Origin: JAVJSF01 sp040219555
Lineage (GTDB): Bacteria > Actinomycetota > Thermoleophilia > Miltoncostaeales > Miltoncostaeaceae
Direction of reading: 5' to 3'
DNA: 64,000 nt
Assembly: GCA_040219555.1 (NCBI GenBank)
Contig: JAVJSF010000010.1
Location: 124,001 to 188,000, forward strand
In this document: piece after piece, positions 57,337 to 64,000 of the stretch
Position numbering within the stretch: position 1 is the stretch's first letter
Layout: every line of letters starts with the position of its first letter
Program-made: the position numbers and the translations under genes
The notes under the pieces: generated by a model
The model's input: only the letters and a program-made list of their open reading frames with translations
Database searches by the model: none
Told to the model about the DNA's origin: nothing

Positions 57337-58599
57337 ATGCTCGAAACGATCCTCAACTCGCTGCGCTCTCCGGAGCTGCGCAAGAAGCTCCTGTTCACGG
57401 CCGCGATCCTCGTCGTCTACCGGTTCGGCTCGTTCGTGCCGGTCCCGGGCGTGGATCTCGACGTGCTCGCGCAGGCGATCGAGGACCGCGGAAGCCGCCT
57501 GCTGGACTTCCTCAACCTGTTCGCCGGCGGTGCGCTGACGCGCTTCGCGGTGTTCGCGCTGGGGATCATGCCGTACATCACCGCGAGCATCATCATCCAG
57601 CTGATGACGGTGGTGATCCCCACCCTGGAGCGGCTCCAGAAGGAGGGCGAGGCAGGACAGCAGAAGATCACCCAGTACACCCGGTACTTCACCGTGGTGC
57701 TGGCCTTCGTGCAGTCGATCGCCTACATCCTGTACTTCCAGTCCCAGGATGCGCTTCCGGGCGTGGACGCGGGACGGGCCTTCCTGATCATCATGTCGGT
57801 CACCACCGGCACGACGCTCCTGATGTGGCTGGGTGAGCTGATCACCCAGCGCGGGGTCGGCAACGGGATCTCGCTGCTGATCTTCGCCAGCATCGTGGTG
57901 AGCGTCCCCGACGCCATCAGCGGGTGGCTCACCGTTCCGCCGGTGACCCAGGTGATCATCCTGGTCATCACCCTCGCGGTCGTGGTCGGGGTGGTGTTCG
58001 TCAACGAGGGCCAGCGGCGGATCCCCATCCAGTACGCCAAGCGCGTGGTGGGCCGCCGCATGACCTCGGGCGGCACCACCTACATGCCGCTGCGCGTGAA
58101 CATGGCGGGCGTGATCCCGGTGATCTTCGCCTCATCGGTGGTGATCCTGCCGGCCACCCTGGCCGAGCTGGCGGGCCGGGGCTCGTTCTTCGAGTCGGTG
58201 TCCAACTTCCTGGCGCCCGGTTCGTGGTACTACATCATCTTCGAAGGCATGCTCATCATCGCCTTCACGTACTTCTACACCGCGGTGCAGTTCAACCCGG
58301 TGGACCAGGCCGACAACCTCAAGAAGTACGGTGGCTTCATCCCGGGTGTGCGTCCGGGCCGGCCCACCGCCGTGTATCTCGACCGGGTCCTGACCCGTCT
58401 GACCCTGCCGGGGGCCATCTACCTGGCCATCGTCGCTGAGATACCGAACGTCGCCTTCAAGTACCTGCCCGAGTCCAACGTCGTGTTCGGCGTCCTCGGT
58501 GGCACCTCGATCCTCATCGTGGTCGGTGTCGCCCTCGACACCGTGCGCCAGATGGAGTCGCAGCTGATGATGCGCTCCTATGAAGGGTTCCTCAAATAG
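57337..58599 (+). CDS. secY: Preprotein translocase subunit SecY
   Basis: A 420-residue channel protein with about ten membrane helices. The N-terminal helix and plug region FRSPELRKKLLFTAAILVVY, then ITASIIIQLMTVVIPTLERL and the cytoplasmic loop GEAGQQKITQYTRYF are standard. FIPGVRPGRPTAVYLDRVL is the conserved C-terminal loop that meets SecA and ribosome. The stop codon is embedded in the proposed ATA start of adk. Confidence 0.98.
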   Translation: MLETILNSLRSPELRKKLLFTAAILVVYRFGSFVPVPGVDLDVLAQAIEDRGSRLLDFLNLFAGGALTRFAVFALGIMPYITASIIIQLMTVVIPTLERLQKEGEAGQQKITQYTRYFTVVLAFVQSIAYILYFQSQDALPGVDAGRAFLIIMSVTTGTTLLMWLGELITQRGVGNGISLLIFASIVVSVPDAISGWLTVPPVTQVIILVITLAVVVGVVFVNEGQRRIPIQYAKRVVGRRMTSGGTTYMPLRVNMAGVIPVIFASSVVILPATLAELAGRGSFFESVSNFLAPGSWYYIIFEGMLIIAFTYFYTAVQFNPVDQADNLKKYGGFIPGVRPGRPTAVYLDRVLTRLTLPGAIYLAIVAEIPNVAFKYLPESNVVFGVLGGTSILIVVGVALDTVRQMESQLMMRSYEGFLK

Positions 58600-59162
58600 C
58601 CAGACTGATACTGCTCGGACCCCCCGGAGCCGGGAAGGGCACCCAGGCCGAGCGCCTGCGTGACCGCTACGGCCTCCTCCACCTGTCCACCGGTGACCTC
58701 CTGAGGGCCGCCGTCTCCGAGGGCTCCGAGCTGGGCCTCCAGGCCAAGCGATACATGGACGCCGGCGACCTGGTCCCCGACGAGGTCGTGATCGGCATGA
58801 TCCGCGAGCAGCTGGTCGACGACGCCGGCCGCCTCCAGGTGGACGCCTTTATGCTGGACGGCTTTCCGCGCTCGGTCGCCCAGGCCGACGCCCTCGGGGA
58901 GATGCTCGCTGAGGTGGGGGCACCGCTCGACGCGGTGATCTCCCTCTCGGTGCCCCGCGAGGATCTGATCGAGCGCCTGCTCTCGCGTGGCCGCGGCGAC
59001 GACACCCGGGAGACCATCGAGCACCGCATGGGCGTCTACGAGGCCCAGACGGCGCCGCTGATCGACTACTACGAACGGCTCGGGCTGCTGCGCGCGGTGG
59101 ACGGTCAGGGCACGATGGACTCCGTGCACGATGCGATCGTCGCGCACCTCCCGGCGCGCTAG
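58596..59162 (+). CDS. adk: Adenylate kinase, short form, apparent ATA start
   Basis: A 188-residue AMP kinase (ATP + AMP to 2 ADP). The family N terminus ARLILLGPPGAGKGTQAERL requires a start at or just before 58605. Between the in-frame stop at 58581 and the P-loop no ATG, GTG or TTG exists. ATA 58596 overlaps the secY TAG and has GAAGGG 8 nt upstream; CTG 58605 is an alternative. ATG 58755 would remove the P-loop. Further motifs are HLSTGDLLRAAV and LDGFPRSVAQADAL. The LID is the short form (RGRGDDTRETIEHRM), as in actinobacteria. Confidence 0.93.
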   Translation: MARLILLGPPGAGKGTQAERLRDRYGLLHLSTGDLLRAAVSEGSELGLQAKRYMDAGDLVPDEVVIGMIREQLVDDAGRLQVDAFMLDGFPRSVAQADALGEMLAEVGAPLDAVISLSVPREDLIERLLSRGRGDDTRETIEHRMGVYEAQTAPLIDYYERLGLLRAVDGQGTMDSVHDAIVAHLPAR

Positions 59163-59169
59163 GGGCTCG

Positions 59170-59943
59170 GTGGCCCGCAAGGCCCCCCGGGGCGGCCCGG
59201 TGCCGAAGACCCAGGACGAGCTCGATGCCATGGCGGCCTCGGGCATGGTGCTGGCGGCCTGCCACGACGCCCTGGCCCCCGCGGTGGTGCCCGGCGTGAC
59301 CACCGGCGAGCTCGACGCCCTGGCCGAGGAGTTCATCCGCTCCCACGGCGGTGTCCCGTCCTTCAAGGGCTACCACGGCTTCACGGGGTCGATCTGCGCG
59401 TCGGTGAACGACGAGGTCGTGCACGGCATCCCCGGCGACCGCCGGCTGGGTGAGGGCGACCTGATCGCCGTCGACATCGGCGTCACCCTGGACGGCTGGG
59501 TCAGCGACAGCGCGCGCACCTACGGGGTGGGCACGGTCCCCGCGGTGGCCCAGCGCCTCAGCGACGTCACCCGCGAGGCCCTCTGGGCAGGGATCGGCGC
59601 CGCCACGCCGGGGAACCACGTGGGCGACATCGGGCACGCCGTGCAGCGCGTGGTCGAGGCCGCCGGCTTCTCGGTGGTCCGCAGCCTGGTGGGGCACGGC
59701 GTGGGGCGTTCCATGCACGAGGAACCCCAGGTGCCCAACTACGGCCGGCCGGGCTCCGGGCCCGAGCTCACCGAGGGCCTGGTGATCGCCATCGAGCCGA
59801 TGGTGAACGCCGGCGAGCACGACGTCGTGCAGCTGGACGACGGCTGGACCATCGTCTCCCGGGACGGCAGCCTGTCGGCCCACTGGGAGCACACGGTGGC
59901 GGTCACCGCCGCCGGCCCGCGCGTGCTGACCCTCGTCGCATGA
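59170..59943 (+). CDS. map: Methionine aminopeptidase, type I
   Basis: A 257-residue enzyme that removes the initiator methionine. Start GTG 59170. The five metal ligands are visible: IAVDIGVTLDGWVSDSART (two Asp), VGHGVGRSMHEEPQVPNY (His), AIEPMVNAG (Glu) and WEHTVAVTAAG (Glu). It follows adk by 7 nt. A basic N-terminal stretch of about 15 residues precedes the core. infA, usually next, is missing. Confidence 0.97.
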   Translation: MARKAPRGGPVPKTQDELDAMAASGMVLAACHDALAPAVVPGVTTGELDALAEEFIRSHGGVPSFKGYHGFTGSICASVNDEVVHGIPGDRRLGEGDLIAVDIGVTLDGWVSDSARTYGVGTVPAVAQRLSDVTREALWAGIGAATPGNHVGDIGHAVQRVVEAAGFSVVRSLVGHGVGRSMHEEPQVPNYGRPGSGPELTEGLVIAIEPMVNAGEHDVVQLDDGWTIVSRDGSLSAHWEHTVAVTAAGPRVLTLVA

Positions 59944-59992
59944 GGGCGGCACCCGGCAGCCGCACGCATCCCGCTCCCACCGGGGATCCGCG

Positions 59993-60001
59993 TGCTAGAG
60001 T
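59993..60001 (+). promoter_or_regulatory. rpmJ-rpsM-rpsK-rpsD promoter candidate (extended -10)
   Basis: TGC-TAGAGT (hexamer 59996-60001) carries the TGn extension, 90 nt before the rpmJ start. No clear -35 is visible. Confidence 0.45.
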
Positions 60002-60091
60002 TCCGGGCCGCTCGCGGGGGCTCCCTGCGTGTCTGCCCGCGCACATTGTCGCCCGACACCCCGTCGGCCGACCGGTACCAGGGGAATCGTC

Positions 60092-60205
60092 GTGAAGGTT
60101 CGTGCGTCCGTGAAGCCGATCTGCGAGAAGTGTCGCGTCATCAAGAGGCACGGCAAGCTGCTCGTGATCTGCTCCAACGCCCGCCACAAGCAGACCCAGG
60201 GGTAA
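60092..60205 (+). CDS. rpmJ: 50S ribosomal protein L36
   Basis: A 37-residue zinc-type L36 starting at GTG 60092 (VKVRASVKPICEKCRVIKRH) and ending ICSNARHKQTQG. The three Cys and one His that bind zinc are present. It is 4 nt before rpsM. The 148-bp gap to map is too short for infA. Confidence 0.97.
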   Translation: MKVRASVKPICEKCRVIKRHGKLLVICSNARHKQTQG

Positions 60206-60209
60206 CACG

Positions 60210-60581
60210 ATGGCACGAATCGCAGGTGTCAACATCCCGCGCGAGAAGCGCATCGAGATCGGTCTGACCTACATCTTCGGCATCGGTCGCCCGACGGCCA
60301 ACAAGGTGCTCGACCAGACCGGGATCAATCGCGACACCTACGTGCGCGACCTCACCGAGGAAGAGGTCGGGCGCCTCCGCGAGATGATCGAGAAGAGCCT
60401 CATGGTCGAGGGCGACCTCCGCCGCGAGCGCTCCAACGACATCAAGCGCCTGATGGAGATCGGCTGCTACCGGGGCCTGCGGCACCGGCGCGGCCTGCCC
60501 GTGCGCGGCCAGCGCACCAAGACCAATGCGCGCACCCGCAAGGGTCCCAAGCGGACCGTGGGCAAGCAGCGCAAGGGCTGA
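60210..60581 (+). CDS. rpsM: 30S ribosomal protein S13
   Basis: A 123-residue head protein contacting P-site tRNA. MARIAGVNIPREKRIEIGLT, the GIGRPTANKVL helix-hairpin-helix and the basic tail RGQRTKTNARTRKGPKRTV are complete. Confidence 0.98.
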   Translation: MARIAGVNIPREKRIEIGLTYIFGIGRPTANKVLDQTGINRDTYVRDLTEEEVGRLREMIEKSLMVEGDLRRERSNDIKRLMEIGCYRGLRHRRGLPVRGQRTKTNARTRKGPKRTVGKQRKG

Positions 60582-60619
60582 CAGGCCGCCCGTAGACCGA
60601 GAAGACCGCAAGGAGCCCG

Positions 60620-61018
60620 TTGTCACGCCAGAAGGTCACCCGCGGCCGCACACGTCGGCGCGCACGTAAGAACATCCCCGTGGGCAACGCCCACATCAAG
60701 ACGTCGTTCAACAACACCATCGTCACGCTCACGGACAAGCAGGGCAACGTGATCGCGTGGGAGACGGCCGGGTCGGCCGGGTTCAAGGGCTCGCGCAAGA
60801 GCACCCCGTTCGCCGCCCAGGTCACCGCCGACTCCGCCGCCCGCAAGGGCATGGAGCACGGTCTCCAGAAGGTCGACGTCTACGTCAAGGGCCCCGGATC
60901 CGGTCGCGAGACCGCGATCCGTTCCCTCCAGGCCGCCGGCATCGAGGTCGCCTCGGTCACCGACGTCAGCCCGGTCCCCCACAACGGCTGCCGCCCTCGC
61001 AAGCGGCGCCGGGTCTGA
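60620..61018 (+). CDS. rpsK: 30S ribosomal protein S11
   Basis: A 132-residue platform protein. Start TTG 60620 follows AAGGAG at good spacing and is the only start giving the full family N terminus. GNAHIKTSFNNTIVTLTDKQ and VSPVPHNGCRPRKRRRV are conserved. Confidence 0.97.
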   Translation: MSRQKVTRGRTRRRARKNIPVGNAHIKTSFNNTIVTLTDKQGNVIAWETAGSAGFKGSRKSTPFAAQVTADSAARKGMEHGLQKVDVYVKGPGSGRETAIRSLQAAGIEVASVTDVSPVPHNGCRPRKRRRV

Positions 61019-61030
61019 GGAGGAGCGCCG

Positions 61031-61633
61031 ATGGCCCGCTACACCGGACCCCAGGTCAAGCTCTCGCGCCGTGAGGGCGTCGCCCTCACCGACAAGTGCG
61101 CCAAGTACCTCGACCGGCGCAACTACCCGCCGGGCGAACATGGCCGCGGCCGCATCCGCCAGAGCGAGTACCTCACCCAGCTGCGCGAGAAGCAGAAGAC
61201 GCGTCGCTTCTACGGGGTGCTCGAGAAGCAGTTCCGCCGCTACTACGAGAAGGCCAGCCGCCAGCCGGGCATCACCGGTGAGAACCTGCTGCGCATGCTC
61301 GAGCTGCGGCTCGACAACGTGGTCTACCGTCTCGGCTTCGCGGCCACCCGCCGCCAGGCCCGGCAGCTGGTGAACCACGGGCACTTCCGCCTCAACGGCA
61401 AGAAGGTGAACATCCCCAGCCTGCAGGTCCGGGCCGACGATGTGATCACCCTCAAGGAGGGCTCGAACGCCGAAGGGGTCATCCGCGAGGCCGGCGAGCG
61501 CGTCTCGGTGGTCGCACCGTGGCTGCAGGCCGACTACGACTCCCTGTCGGGCAAGGTGCTCAAGGCGCCCGACCGCAGCGAGATCGATCTGCCGGTCCGC
61601 GAGCAGCTCATCGTGGAGCTCTACTCGAAGTAG
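61031..61633 (+). CDS. rpsD: 30S ribosomal protein S4
   Basis: A 200-residue primary assembly protein. MARYTGPQVKLSRREGVALT and the S4 RNA-binding domain LDNVVYRLGFAATRRQARQL are typical. The N-terminal part lacks the full zinc-binding Cys set; one Cys (DKCAKYL) remains. The family's presence here, between rpsK and rpoA, is the standard alpha-operon order. Confidence 0.98.
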   Translation: MARYTGPQVKLSRREGVALTDKCAKYLDRRNYPPGEHGRGRIRQSEYLTQLREKQKTRRFYGVLEKQFRRYYEKASRQPGITGENLLRMLELRLDNVVYRLGFAATRRQARQLVNHGHFRLNGKKVNIPSLQVRADDVITLKEGSNAEGVIREAGERVSVVAPWLQADYDSLSGKVLKAPDRSEIDLPVREQLIVELYSK

Positions 61634-61658
61634 TCGGACCGGGGCCTGCGCGATGGTG

Positions 61659-61683
61659 CCGGGTGCGTGACGCGCGCACCCGG
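61659..61683 (+). terminator. Hairpin between rpsD and rpoA
   Basis: CCGGGTGCG and CGCACCCGG form a perfect 9-bp stem with a 7-nt loop. No T-run follows. It could attenuate or punctuate the alpha operon before rpoA. Confidence 0.45.
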
Positions 61684-61754
61684 GAGCCGATGCGCCGGCC
61701 CGCCCGATCCGCGTCGTTTCAGCAGCCGGCCCGAGGCCGGAGAAGGATGTCAAC

Positions 61755-62696
61755 GTGCTCGATCTCCAGTCCCCTCGCATGACCTACGAGCCCCTCAGCG
61801 ACACGCTGGGGCGCTTCGAGGTGGAGCCGCTCGACCGCGGCTTCGGTCACACCTTCGGCAACAGCCTGCGCCGGGTCCTCCTGTCGTCGCTCGAGGGCGC
61901 CGCGGTGACCTCGGTGCGCTTCGAGGGCGTGCAGCACGAGTTCACCACCATCCAGGGCGTGCGGGAGGATGTCACCGACATCATCCTCAGCCTCCGCGAG
62001 CTCGTGTGCCGCATCCACGACGAGCGGCCCGAGGTCGAGGTGGAGCTCTCGAAGGTCGGCCCCGGCGTCGTGACGGCCGGCGACATCGCCCTGCCGTCCG
62101 ACCTCGAGATCCTCAACCCCGAGCTCGAGATCGCCAACCTCGAGGCGGGCGCCCGCCTGGACATGATCCTGGTGATCGCCCGCGGCCACGGCTACGTGCC
62201 CGCCGACCAGAACAAGGGCCCGACCACGACGATCGGCGTCATCCCGGTCGACTCCAACTTCTCGCCCGTGCAGCGCGTGCGCTACGCGGTGAGCCCGGCG
62301 CGCGTGGGTCAGCGCACGGACTTCGACAAGCTGCTGATCGAGATCCAGACCGACGGCAGCATCGACCCGCGCTCGGCCATGTCCGAGGCCGCGGCCATCC
62401 TCATCAACCGGCTGGCGATCTTCGCCGACCCGGACAGCACCAAGCTGCTGGGCGAGCCGGTGGTGGAGGAGGAGCCCGCGGGCGGGGGCATGAGCGACAT
62501 CCTCATCGAGGAGCTCGAGCTGGGCGTTCGCTCGTACAATTGCCTGAAGCGGGTCGGCGTCGAGACCATCGGCGACCTGATCTCGAAGACGGAGGCCGAG
62601 CTGTCGGCCATCCCGAACTTCGGCAAGAAGAGCATCGAAGAGGTCAAGGAAAACCTGGCGACGCACGGGCTGGCCCTGCGTAGCGACGAGGAGTAG
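61755..62696 (+). CDS. rpoA: RNA polymerase alpha subunit
   Basis: A 313-residue alpha subunit starting at GTG 61755. The N-terminal dimerisation domain has LDRGFGHTFGNSLRRVLLSS and SPARVGQRTDFDKLLIEI. The C-terminal domain, which contacts UP elements and activators, spans about 245-305 (ELELGVRSYNCLKRVGVETI, then IPNFGKKSIEEVKENL). A short acidic linker joins them. It is 9 nt before rplQ. Confidence 0.98.
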   Translation: MLDLQSPRMTYEPLSDTLGRFEVEPLDRGFGHTFGNSLRRVLLSSLEGAAVTSVRFEGVQHEFTTIQGVREDVTDIILSLRELVCRIHDERPEVEVELSKVGPGVVTAGDIALPSDLEILNPELEIANLEAGARLDMILVIARGHGYVPADQNKGPTTTIGVIPVDSNFSPVQRVRYAVSPARVGQRTDFDKLLIEIQTDGSIDPRSAMSEAAAILINRLAIFADPDSTKLLGEPVVEEEPAGGGMSDILIEELELGVRSYNCLKRVGVETIGDLISKTEAELSAIPNFGKKSIEEVKENLATHGLALRSDEE

Positions 62697-62705
62697 AGGC
62701 ACCGC

Positions 62706-63074
62706 ATGCGCCATCGCAATCACGGCCCCAAGCTCAGCCGCTCCAGTTCTCACCGCAAGCACATGGCCGCGAACCTGGCCACGGCGCTGCTCACCCACGG
62801 GCGCATCCAGACGACGGCCCCCAAGGCCCGTCTCGCCCGAGGGGTGGCCGAGAAGGCCATCACCCTGGCCAAGGAGAACACCCTCCACTCGCGCCGGCAG
62901 GCGATCGCCCTGCTGCGCAACAAGGAGGTCACCTACCGGCTGTTCGACGAGATCGGCCCGGCCTTCCAGGACGTGCAGGGTGGCTACACCCGCACCCTGA
63001 AGCTCGGTCCGCGTCAGGGTGACGCGGCGGAGATGGTGCTGCTTGAGCTCTCGCACGGGGTCGTCCCCACCTGA
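62706..63074 (+). CDS. rplQ: 50S ribosomal protein L17
   Basis: A 122-residue L17. MRHRNHGPKLSRSSSHRKHM and TALLTHGRIQTTAPKARLA are diagnostic, with FDEIGPAFQDVQGGYTRTLK at the C-terminal core. Unlike many actinobacterial L17 proteins there is no long Ala-rich tail. truA follows after 4 nt. Confidence 0.98.
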   Translation: MRHRNHGPKLSRSSSHRKHMAANLATALLTHGRIQTTAPKARLARGVAEKAITLAKENTLHSRRQAIALLRNKEVTYRLFDEIGPAFQDVQGGYTRTLKLGPRQGDAAEMVLLELSHGVVPT

Positions 63075-63078
63075 TCGA

Positions 63079-63834
63079 GTGACCGGTGACCGCGTGCTCC
63101 GGCTGGACCTGGAGTACGACGGCGCCGGTTTCCGCGGCTGGGCCCACCAGCCCGGCCTACGCACCGTCGAGGGCGTCCTCCGGGACGCCCTCGCGCGTCT
63201 GGTGGGCCACCCGGTCACCCTGAGCGTGGCCGGGCGCACCGATGCCGGCGTCCACGCGCTCGCGCAGGTGGTGTCGGTCCCCGTCTCCTCCGCCCTTCCG
63301 TGCGGACAGATCGTTCGTGCGCTGGGGGCCCTGCTGCCCGACGAGGTGGCCGCGCGCGCGGTGGCCGACGCGCCGGCCGGCTTCGACGCCCGCCGCGACG
63401 CCCTCTCGCGGCGCTACGAGTACCGGCTGCTGCGGGGGCCCGACTCCCCCCTGCGCCGCGGCCGGGTGCACGCGGTGCGCCGGCGGCTGGACGTGCCCGC
63501 CATGGAGGCGGCCGCCGAGCTGCTGGTGGGCCGCCACGACTTCCGGGCCTTCACCCCGGCACGTACCGGTCACGTGTTCTTCCACCGCACGGTCACCGAG
63601 TGCCGGTTCGAGCAGCGCGGAGACGAGTTGGTCCTGATGATCGAGGCCAATGCCTTCATGCGGGCGATGGTCCGGACCGTGATGGGCACGCTCCTCGATG
63701 TGGGGACCGGCCGCAGGAACCCCGAGTCGGTGGGGGAGTTGCTGACCGGGGCCCCCCGGTCGGCCGCCGGCCCCACGGCGCCCCCGCACGGCCTGTGCCT
63801 GGTGGCGGTGCGGTATCGCGCGGGCGCCGGGTAG
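63079..63834 (+). CDS. truA: tRNA pseudouridine(38-40) synthase
   Basis: A 251-residue TruA that modifies U38-U40 in the tRNA anticodon arm. Start GTG 63079 is chosen by family length; GTG 63094 is also possible. The catalytic Asp is in VAGRTDAGVHALAQ. Other signatures are RLDLEYDGAGFRGWA, LSRRYEYRLLRG and ANAFMRAMVRTVMGTLLDVG. It is the last gene of the rpoA-rplQ-truA run and converges with the partial gene at the window end. Confidence 0.96.
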   Translation: MTGDRVLRLDLEYDGAGFRGWAHQPGLRTVEGVLRDALARLVGHPVTLSVAGRTDAGVHALAQVVSVPVSSALPCGQIVRALGALLPDEVAARAVADAPAGFDARRDALSRRYEYRLLRGPDSPLRRGRVHAVRRRLDVPAMEAAAELLVGRHDFRAFTPARTGHVFFHRTVTECRFEQRGDELVLMIEANAFMRAMVRTVMGTLLDVGTGRRNPESVGELLTGAPRSAAGPTAPPHGLCLVAVRYRAGAG

Positions 63835-63847
63835 CGCCGGGGTTCGC

Positions 63848-64000
63848 TCAGGCCACCGCCGCCGGGGTCCAGCGGACGCCCTCGAACGCCGGGTCCAGCG
63901 GGGTCTCGGCGATGTGGTTGACGTCGTTGCTGAGGGTCTTGAGCGCCACCCCCGTGATGACCTCCAGGAGCTGCTGGTCGCTGAAGCCGGCGGCACCGAA
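63848..64000 (-). CDS. Carboxymuconolactone decarboxylase-family protein, C-terminal part
   Basis: The minus-strand frame is open from the window edge to the stop at 63848-63850, giving 50 C-terminal residues. They read FGAAGFSDQQLLEVITGVAL, then KTLSNDVNHIAETPLDPAFE, which matches the end of AhpD/CMD-like proteins of about 180 residues. The catalytic CxxC lies outside the window. Family members are peroxidase- or decarboxylase-like; no specific role can be assigned. Confidence 0.8.
   Translation of the reverse strand, partial: FGAAGFSDQQLLEVITGVALKTLSNDVNHIAETPLDPAFEGVRWTPAAVA

Noticed and set aside
58755..59162. adk as a truncated pseudogene starting at ATG 58755
   Set aside because: The upstream in-frame sequence encodes an intact P-loop N terminus with a Shine-Dalgarno sequence; only the start codon is unusual.

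Overview
The window is about 70% G+C and carries the core translation and transcription gene cluster of an actinomycetote. Pointers to that phylum are the zinc-type L33, S14 and L36 proteins, a tRNA-Trp gene between rpmG and secE, a short adenylate kinase, a SARP/AfsR-type regulator and an F420-type DUF385 protein. Gene order and protein extensions suggest a deep-branching group such as Thermoleophilia rather than Streptomyces or Mycobacterium. That placement is inference; no 16S rRNA gene is present.

Layout. 1-13250: the tail of pyrD, a membrane-anchored SpoIIE-type phosphatase, an adenosine deaminase/monothiol glutaredoxin/BolA operon, a YyaL-type thioredoxin-fold protein, a J-domain protein, two tandem paralogous secreted proteins of unknown function, and an hsp20-lon operon. 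13250-16855: rpmG, tRNA-Trp, secE, nusG, rplK, rplA, rplJ, rplL. 16856-20900: two coupled secreted subtilases and a small protein sit between rplL and rpoB, where genomes usually have nothing. 21500-30080: rpoB and rpoC. 30115-34960: an accessory block with a TetR-glycosyltransferase pair, a Tim44-like protein, a repeat-rich intergenic region, a murein endopeptidase and a membrane-anchored protein. 35020-38123: the str operon (rpsL, rpsG, fusA). 38124-46500: a second copy of the intergenic element, a quinone oxidoreductase/DUF4386 operon divergent from a SARP regulator, a DUF385 protein and a large FAD/Fe-S oxidoreductase. 46500-63834: tuf, the S10-spc-alpha ribosomal cluster with secY, adk and map, then rpoA, rplQ and truA. 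The window ends in a partial carboxymuconolactone decarboxylase-family gene.

Most notable observations. (1) Two roughly 330-bp copies of a non-coding intergenic element (32878-33214 and 38136-38450) share a series of nested hairpins. Several stem positions differ between copies by compensatory double changes, and each copy ends in an array of 33-35-nt palindromic units; a single unit lies at 43286-43305. (2) About ten operon-first genes have a TAnnnT hexamer ending 4-7 nt before the start codon and no Shine-Dalgarno sequence, which points to widespread leaderless transcription. (3) rplJ and adk lack any ATG, GTG or TTG start and appear to use CTG and ATA. (4) 11-bp-phased TCGAGCC direct repeats, resembling SARP boxes, precede the SARP gene. 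(5) infA is missing from its usual place between map and rpmJ.

The ribosomal, secretion and RNA polymerase genes form tightly packed, translationally coupled operons with many 1-8-nt overlaps. The accessory blocks lie in the gaps between these operons.
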